A stretch of DNA of 64,000 nt. It comes from Longispora fulva (GTDB taxonomy: Bacteria; Actinomycetota; Actinomycetes; Mycobacteriales; Micromonosporaceae). This document shows positions 58,474 to 64,000 of this stretch, in pieces. The stretch covers positions 2,170,001 through 2,234,000 of the forward strand of contig NZ_JADOUF010000001.1 in the NCBI RefSeq assembly GCF_015751905.1, written 5' to 3'. The position numbers and the translations under genes are program-made. Below the pieces are notes generated by a model. That model saw only the letters and a program-made list of their open reading frames with translations. It was not told the DNA's origin and made no database searches. The stretch's first letter is position 1. Each line of letters opens with the position of its first letter.

Positions 58474-61400
58474 TCAACGGATCCTTCGAATTCGCCACTT
58501 CCACCACTGGCCAGCCTTCTCAGGGTACGTCAACAGATAGTTACGCCCTGATTGCCCCAATGCCGTCCGGTATCTCGCCAGGGCGGCCTTGCCCGCGGCG
58601 ATGCCGGCCTCGGAGCCACGCTTCATCTCGACGATGTGTCTGCCGAACTGCCAGTCCGGCCGCAGCTTGGTGCCCCGGATCGTCCGGTCCACCTTCGCGC
58701 CGAACCGTTCCAGCGGGCGGGTGAAGCCCCTGGCGATGGTGTGGATGCGACCACCCCGGCCGATGAGTCCCGCTCCGAACGAGGAGACCCCCTTGGCTCG
58801 CATTCCGGCAACGACCGCGGTTTCCGTCGCTCGCGCCGCCCGCACGATGGTGGCGGCCCGCGCGGCGACCACCGCCGCACCGGCTCCCACGGCGGACAGT
58901 GCGATGCCGGCGGTCATGACCGCGGCCATCTTCCAGTTGCCGGTGGCCGCGTAGCACACGGCGGACACGCCCGCGGCGGCCATACCGATCGGGCCGGGGA
59001 TGATCGCGGCGATCGACGCGACGACCGCGACCTTGCCGAGCACCTTCTTCCACGACCAGGTGCCCGCCAGGTCTGTGCAGTTGACCGGGTCGGCGTTGCA
59101 GTAGTCGTACGCGGTGGCCGAGCCGCCCGGGACCGGGTCGGACTGGAGGAAGCGGCCCAGCGTCGGCTGGTAGAGCCGGACGCCCATGAGGACGACCCCG
59201 CCCTGGGCCTCACTGGAGCGCTGCTTGCCACCGAGCCAGCCGTACCGCTGGTCGGACTGCCCGGCGCTCGGCACCCCGAACTCGTCGTAGTTGTGGAACT
59301 CCGGCGAGGTCAGGGCCGTGTCGATCGTCAACGCGACGTCGCCGTGCAGGTTCGTCAGGGACAGCTTGACGTTGCCGGTCGCCGAGGTGGTCGCCACCAG
59401 GTCGGAGTCCGGTCCGGACACGTTGCGTGTGACGGCACCGGTGGTGGTGTCCTCGACGATCCAGCGGGCCTCGTCCGAGTCGTCGCCGTAGTGGTTCAGC
59501 TTCGACGACGCCGGGCTCCACGTGTCACCGACGAGCTTGGTGGTGGTGAACCCCCGGAACCGGTGCTTCGGGTCCAGTGTCCAGGCCTGCCGGGTGTCCG
59601 GTGTCTCCTGGCCGGCGACGAGGTCGTTGGCATAGTAGGAGTTCTTCAGGCCGCCCGGCAGGTCGGTCGTGCGACCGAACTCGTCGTAGCGGTACCCGGC
59701 GTCCGTCAGCCGGTCGGCGGAGTCGTAGGTATGCGCCCCCTCCGAGTCGGCGGTGTCGGACTGGCAACCGCCGCCGGCCGCCGGCCGGAATGCCCGCTGC
59801 CCCGTCCGGTTGGTCCGCGCGTCGTAGCTGTAGGTGCGGGTGACGCACGAGCCGACCGCGTCGATCTGCCGCACGCTCGTGAGCCGGCCGACCTTGTCGT
59901 AGCCGTACGTGCGCGACCCGCCCGTGTAGCTGTGCGCCACCTTGTGGCCCTGGGTGTTGTCGACGACCGACTCGGCGTAGAGCACCGTGCTGTCGGAGTC
60001 GCGAGTGTACGTCCGGGCCACCGGCGCGAGCGAGGAGTCCAGGGTGTCCTTGCGGGTGACCCCGCCCGGGTAGGTCATCTCGGTGAGCTGCCCGTCGGGC
60101 GAGTACCTGGCACTGAATGTGCCGGCCACCGAGTCCGTCACCGAGGTCAACAGGCCGCGGGGCTCCAGCGCACGGTCGTAGGTGAAGGTGCTCGAGCCGG
60201 TGTTGTCGGACACCTTCGACGGCTTGCCGAAGTGGTCGAACTCGCTGCGGGTCACCCCGCCGTCGGCGTCGGTGTACGTGATCAGGCGACCCAGCAGGTC
60301 GTACTCCCGCGTGACCGTCGTGCCGCCCATCGTCGTCTTCGTGACGTGCCCGGACTGTGCGTCGTACTCGGTGGTGAGCGCCGGGACCGCCGCGCCGACG
60401 TCCGACGTGATCTCCACACTGGTGATCCGGTCCGCGCCGTCGTAGCCGGTCGTCGTCCGCCGGGTCTTGCCCGCGGCCGTCTCGCTCACGACGGTCGGCT
60501 CACCGAACCGGGAGTAGGTCTCGACCCACTTGACCGGCAGGTCGGAGGTCATCCGCGCCGCGTCGTGCCCGGTCACCGCACCGGCGGCACGGGTCACGCA
60601 CGGCCGTCCCGACCATTCCGGCCTGTTGGAGCACCGGGAGTCCTCGGCGTTCGTCCCGGCCGTGTAGTAGACCGCCCTGGTGGCCCGGGCGTCCGTGCCG
60701 TCCGAGCCGATCCCCCACGACTGCACGGCACGCGCCGAGGCGTCGAACACGGTGTACGCGGTGCCCGCGTCCGTGGTCACCGACGTGGGCTTGCGCACCT
60801 TCCAGCCGGAGACGCCGCCCTTCTCGGCGCCGTACCCCTGCCTGCTCACCCGGACGTCGGCGTCCGGGTAGCCGGCTACCTTCGCGCTCTCCGTCTCGGT
60901 CGTGGCCAGGTGGTAGGTCGTTCCGTCAGGCTTGCCCTCGTCGTACGTTCCCGTCTGGCGGCCCCGGGCAATCACCTGGCTGCCGGCGGTGAGCGTCGTC
61001 AGGGTGCCGGCGGGGTCGACGAGGTCGGACTCCAGGGCGATCTTGACCGTCGGGCCGACGCTCTCGAGCATGTCCTGGCCGTCGGCGCTGTACGTCTTGA
61101 CCGTCGACAGCGCGTTGGCCCGGCTCGCGGTGTCCAGGCCCGCGAGGTTCAGGTCGCCGAGTGACCTGTCCGCATCCGGCAGCGTCCCCAGCGCCAGCTC
61201 GCGGTTGGTCGCCTCCAGCGTCCGCACGACGTTGCCGAAGACGTCGTACTCCTGGGTGTCGATGTGCCCACCGGGTGTGGCGGTGTTGACCTCCTGGCCG
61301 GAGGCGTTGAGATAGTGGACGTTCGCCAGCCCGTAGCCGTCCTTGCCCGGCGCCGTCGCCGACGCCGTCGAGGTGCCCGGGTCCGACTCGGGGCCGAACA

Positions 61401-64000
61401 CGGCGGTGGCGTCGGTGGGCAGGTCCCTCTGGCCCCACCGCTGGATCGCCGCCCAGTCCAGGTCGTACGGACCTCCCGCGCCGCGGGTCGTCGGCACGCC
61501 GTAGACCACCTGGGTGGTGTTCTCGCCGTCCGACTGGTCCCTCGTGCCCGCCTTCAGAGCGCCGCGCCGGAGCTTCTGCAACTTGCCGGCGCCGTCGAAG
61601 TCGAACAGGTGCGGCAGCTCGCCCGCGCCGGTGACCTTGGTGACCCGGCCGGCGGTGTCGTACTCGTAGGCCGTCTTCAGCGGCGTGGCCAGGCGCGGGT
61701 CCCAGACCTCACGCAGCCGGCCGAGGTCGTCGTAGGCGTACCGGGTCACGTCGACGGCGTTCACCGCGCCGGCGACCGGGTCCCAGTTCCAGATCTTCAC
61801 CGAGCGCACCCGGTCGGTGAAATCACCCAGGGCGCCCGCGCCGGCGGTCGTGGCCGTGGCGTACTCGTACTCGAGCACCTCGCAGCCCCTGGCCGGGACC
61901 GGGGTCGTGCAGTCGCCGGTGCCGGGCTCCTGCGGGTTGATCACCCGCTTGAGCAGGTCGCGGTTGTCGGAGGTGTCGTACAGGTAGCGGGTCGTGGAGT
62001 TGGCATCGGAGGTCCACGTCGAGGTGACCGCGAACTTCTCCCCCTGCTTGGCGAACTGCACCACAGTGCCGTCCAGGTCGGCCAGCTGGTACTCCGTGTC
62101 GGAGACCTTCGTCAGGGTCAGGTTCTCCGACCCGGGCTCGGGGAAGAACCCGCCCAGGCTGTTGCGCGCGAAGGTCAGGTTCCCGCCGGCCACCATGGTG
62201 ACCTGAGCGACCTCCGGGCTCGGGAACTCCAGCGCCGAGAAGATGTGGTCGGCTGTTCCGTCCGTCGCCCCGCCGAGCCACTGCGGCCCGAAGGGCGCGA
62301 CGACCTCGCGGACCGACAGGTTGTCCCAGTAGACCTTCTTGCCGGAGCCGCCGGCGTGCCCGTTGAACACCCGGAAGAACGCCTCGGTCGCGCCCGGCGG
62401 CAGCGCCATGTCGACGGACAGTTCCTGCCAGGCGTCGGTCCAGGCCGCCTTGCCGGAGACCACGTTCTGGTAGTTGCCGGCGGCGTCCTTGTACACGCCG
62501 ACAATCCGCAGCCCCAGGCCGGCGTTCGTCGGGGTGAGCCCACTCGAGCCGGGGACGAAGATCCAACCCGTCATCCGGTACCGCTTGCCGGCCTTCATGC
62601 CCAGCCGCATCGCGTACTGGTCCCCGCCGACGGACGCGAAGGTGTCGCCGTTGTTCTGCCAGGTGGGCGTGAGCTCCAGCGAGTCGGAAGAGGATCCCTG
62701 ACCGCGCAGCGTGGACCTGGCCATCGTCGTCGTGTACGACTCGATCCCGGTCAGGTCGGTCGAGACCTGCTGCTGGTTGGGGGTCAGCCGTTCGCCCTGC
62801 CGCACCCAGCCGGCCTCCGGCGAGCGGGAGGACGACGCGCGCGACACCTTCAGTCCGAACTCGTCGGTGTCCGTGGAGCTCAGCGAGTAGTCACCGGTCA
62901 GCAGGTTGACCGAACCCGGTCCGACCCCGCTGCCGGCCGCGCCGTCACCGTTGGCGTCGATGTTCGCCGTGAGCCACTGCGTCGTGTAGTTGGTGTCGAT
63001 CTCGGACCACTTCTCGTTGTCCGACCCGGCGACGCAGTCCCACAGGATGATCTTCGTGCCGTTGTTCCAGGGCCCCACGCCGGAGGCGTTCAGGCACCGG
63101 CCGCTGGCCGGGTTGCGGATCATGCCGTCGGCGGTACGCTCGAACTTCTCGTTCGGCGCGTCGGCGACGCAGTCCCACAGCAGGAGCCGGGTGCCGTTGC
63201 CCCACGGTCCGGCGCCCTCGGCGTTCAGGCACCGGCCGCTGACCGGGTTGCGGATCAGCCCGTCGGCGCCCAGCTCGAACCGCTCGTTCTCCGAACCGGA
63301 CACGCAGTCCCAGAGGATGATCTCCGTGCCGTTCGGCCATGGACCCGCGCCGGAGGCGTTCAGGCACCGGCCGCTGGCCGGGTTGCGGACCGATCCGTCC
63401 CCGACGTAGTTGATGTCGCCGTACAGCTTGGCGCGCATCTGCACGACGCCGCCGACCGTGCCGAGGGTGTCCACGGCGTTCCAGATCGCGTTGCCGCCCA
63501 GGTCCGACAGCGGCACCGGCAGCGCGGTGACCGGGTCACCGTTCGCCTTGCGCAGGTGTGCGACCGGGACGTCGTACACGAGGCCGCCGGGCCCGCGCCG
63601 GTACTGGTAGACCACCCTTGTGTAGGAGCTGTCACCCTGCACCGCCAGCTTGGCGCGCGCGACGATGTTGGAACCCGGTGCCGGCTGGGTCAGGCCGGCC
63701 CTGCCGACGTTGAACCGGTACACGACCGGGTCCGACAGGTTCCCGGCCTTGTCCTTCGCCCGCACGGTCAAAGTCCGGGGACCGTCCTCGCCGGGGGTCA
63801 CCTGCGCGGTGGTCACCCCGCCGGCGGCCACGTCCTTCGGCGCCGTGTCGGTGTCCAGCTGGTAGGTGTAGGCGGCGGTGTCCGAGGCCAACGCCGTGGG
63901 GGCGTTGTAGGCCTGCACCTCGTAGATCCGCGACGCGATGTCACCGTTCTGGGTGGGAGTGATCACCACCAGCTTCAGGTACCCGGCCTGGGTGGGCGCG
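58474..64000 (-). CDS. RHS-repeat polymorphic toxin, N-terminus beyond right edge
   Basis: At least 1840 residues are visible; the frame is open to the right edge. From N to C: an Ig-like domain (AGNLSDPVVYRFNVG), three ricin-type repeats (62996-63400), a CBM-like sandwich (KKVYWDNLSVREV), and many YD/RHS repeats (RYAYDDLGRLREVWDP, TEYDAQSGHVTKTT, YDKVGRLTSVRQID). The RHS core closes with LYQPTLGRFLQSDPVPGGS and YCNADPVNCTDLAG. After that come hydrophobic helices and an approximately 80-residue tip with RPDWQFGRHIVEMKRGS, whose D...ExK fits a restriction-endonuclease-fold nuclease. It is probably secreted and used against competing cells. Confidence 0.9.
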   Translation of the reverse strand, partial: APTQAGYLKLVVITPTQNGDIASRIYEVQAYNAPTALASDTAAYTYQLDTDTAPKDVAAGGVTTAQVTPGEDGPRTLTVRAKDKAGNLSDPVVYRFNVGRAGLTQPAPGSNIVARAKLAVQGDSSYTRVVYQYRRGPGGLVYDVPVAHLRKANGDPVTALPVPLSDLGGNAIWNAVDTLGTVGGVVQMRAKLYGDINYVGDGSVRNPASGRCLNASGAGPWPNGTEIILWDCVSGSENERFELGADGLIRNPVSGRCLNAEGAGPWGNGTRLLLWDCVADAPNEKFERTADGMIRNPASGRCLNASGVGPWNNGTKIILWDCVAGSDNEKWSEIDTNYTTQWLTANIDANGDGAAGSGVGPGSVNLLTGDYSLSSTDTDEFGLKVSRASSSRSPEAGWVRQGERLTPNQQQVSTDLTGIESYTTTMARSTLRGQGSSSDSLELTPTWQNNGDTFASVGGDQYAMRLGMKAGKRYRMTGWIFVPGSSGLTPTNAGLGLRIVGVYKDAAGNYQNVVSGKAAWTDAWQELSVDMALPPGATEAFFRVFNGHAGGSGKKVYWDNLSVREVVAPFGPQWLGGATDGTADHIFSALEFPSPEVAQVTMVAGGNLTFARNSLGGFFPEPGSENLTLTKVSDTEYQLADLDGTVVQFAKQGEKFAVTSTWTSDANSTTRYLYDTSDNRDLLKRVINPQEPGTGDCTTPVPARGCEVLEYEYATATTAGAGALGDFTDRVRSVKIWNWDPVAGAVNAVDVTRYAYDDLGRLREVWDPRLATPLKTAYEYDTAGRVTKVTGAGELPHLFDFDGAGKLQKLRRGALKAGTRDQSDGENTTQVVYGVPTTRGAGGPYDLDWAAIQRWGQRDLPTDATAVFGPESDPGTSTASATAPGKDGYGLANVHYLNASGQEVNTATPGGHIDTQEYDVFGNVVRTLEATNRELALGTLPDADRSLGDLNLAGLDTASRANALSTVKTYSADGQDMLESVGPTVKIALESDLVDPAGTLTTLTAGSQVIARGRQTGTYDEGKPDGTTYHLATTETESAKVAGYPDADVRVSRQGYGAEKGGVSGWKVRKPTSVTTDAGTAYTVFDASARAVQSWGIGSDGTDARATRAVYYTAGTNAEDSRCSNRPEWSGRPCVTRAAGAVTGHDAARMTSDLPVKWVETYSRFGEPTVVSETAAGKTRRTTTGYDGADRITSVEITSDVGAAVPALTTEYDAQSGHVTKTTMGGTTVTREYDLLGRLITYTDADGGVTRSEFDHFGKPSKVSDNTGSSTFTYDRALEPRGLLTSVTDSVAGTFSARYSPDGQLTEMTYPGGVTRKDTLDSSLAPVARTYTRDSDSTVLYAESVVDNTQGHKVAHSYTGGSRTYGYDKVGRLTSVRQIDAVGSCVTRTYSYDARTNRTGQRAFRPAAGGGCQSDTADSEGAHTYDSADRLTDAGYRYDEFGRTTDLPGGLKNSYYANDLVAGQETPDTRQAWTLDPKHRFRGFTTTKLVGDTWSPASSKLNHYGDDSDEARWIVEDTTTGAVTRNVSGPDSDLVATTSATGNVKLSLTNLHGDVALTIDTALTSPEFHNYDEFGVPSAGQSDQRYGWLGGKQRSSEAQGGVVLMGVRLYQPTLGRFLQSDPVPGGSATAYDYCNADPVNCTDLAGTWSWKKVLGKVAVVASIAAIIPGPIGMAAAGVSAVCYAATGNWKMAAVMTAGIALSAVGAGAAVVAARAATIVRAARATETAVVAGMRAKGVSSFGAGLIGRGGRIHTIARGFTRPLERFGAKVDRTIRGTKLRPDWQFGRHIVEMKRGSEAGIAAGKAALARYRTALGQSGRNYLLTYPEKAGQWWKWRIRRIR
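62996..63400 (-). repeat. Three tandem 135-bp repeats coding ricin-type beta-trefoil blades
   Basis: The sequence GCGTTCAGGCACCGGCCGCTG recurs at about 63086, 63221 and 63356, exactly 135 bases (45 residues) apart. Each unit codes NPxSGRCLNAxGxGPWxNGT followed by LWDCV, the ricin QxW-like lectin repeat. Three units make one complete sugar-binding trefoil, probably for attachment to a surface. Confidence 0.85.

Overview
The window is high-GC DNA with dense overlapping genes, GTG starts, many secreted enzymes, SARP/AfsR-type and ECF-type regulators and small specialised-metabolite loci. This points to a filamentous actinobacterium of the Streptomyces/Micromonospora/Pseudonocardia kind; the genus cannot be fixed from the sequence alone. 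I saw no rRNA, tRNA, CRISPR array or intact insertion sequence. The region reads as accessory chromosome, with several broken genes: a trypsin-like protease remnant, a frameshifted HIT protein, a frameshifted lipoprotein and a class I lysyl-tRNA synthetase fragment.

Left edge (1-4750): part of a nonribosomal amino-acid-activating locus. It holds the end of a HAD hydrolase, an MFS exporter, a free carrier protein, a cytochrome P450 and a free adenylation domain whose pocket residues read as a threonine code. The P450 probably oxidises the carrier-bound amino acid. 4.8-13.2 kb: acetyltransferase, small monooxygenase, a SigE-family sigma factor with a membrane partner, an ECF sigma factor with a SnoaL-like tail, a RibD-like reductase, a hydrolase divergent from an ArsR-type regulator, a YdeI-like protein and a flavin reductase. 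13.4-25.4 kb: an orphan effector-like protein with an LQR...GNAA motif, a secreted SGNH hydrolase, a secreted phosphoesterase, a K+ channel, a FUSC-like membrane protein, a secreted BNR-propeller protein and a lipoprotein.

28.0-32.5 kb: the most interesting locus, a tightly coupled five-gene RiPP operon on the minus strand. Order: a 41-residue Thr-rich precursor with a TTA codon and a perfect ribosome binding site, YcaO, TfuA, a cobalamin-type radical SAM enzyme, and a DUF5825-like protein. A strong hairpin terminator follows. The enzyme set predicts a thioamidated peptide that is also modified by radical chemistry (C-methylation is the usual role). No exporter or protease gene is in the operon.

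32.6-44.2 kb: hypothetical and secreted proteins, a 1025-residue SARP/NB-ARC/TPR regulator, a methyltransferase, a secreted trypsin-like protease and a 1224-residue secreted propeller/DUF11 protein. 44.4-49.8 kb: a complete branched-chain-amino-acid-type ABC importer translationally coupled to an alpha/beta hydrolase. 50-57.6 kb: a membrane-anchored pentapeptide-repeat protein, a second phosphoesterase in an operon with an MFS protein and a propeller protein, an acetyltransferase and small membrane proteins. Right edge (57.8-64 kb): an RHS-repeat polymorphic toxin with three ricin-type repeats and a nuclease-like C-terminus, followed one base later by its probable immunity gene. The toxin gene runs off the right edge.
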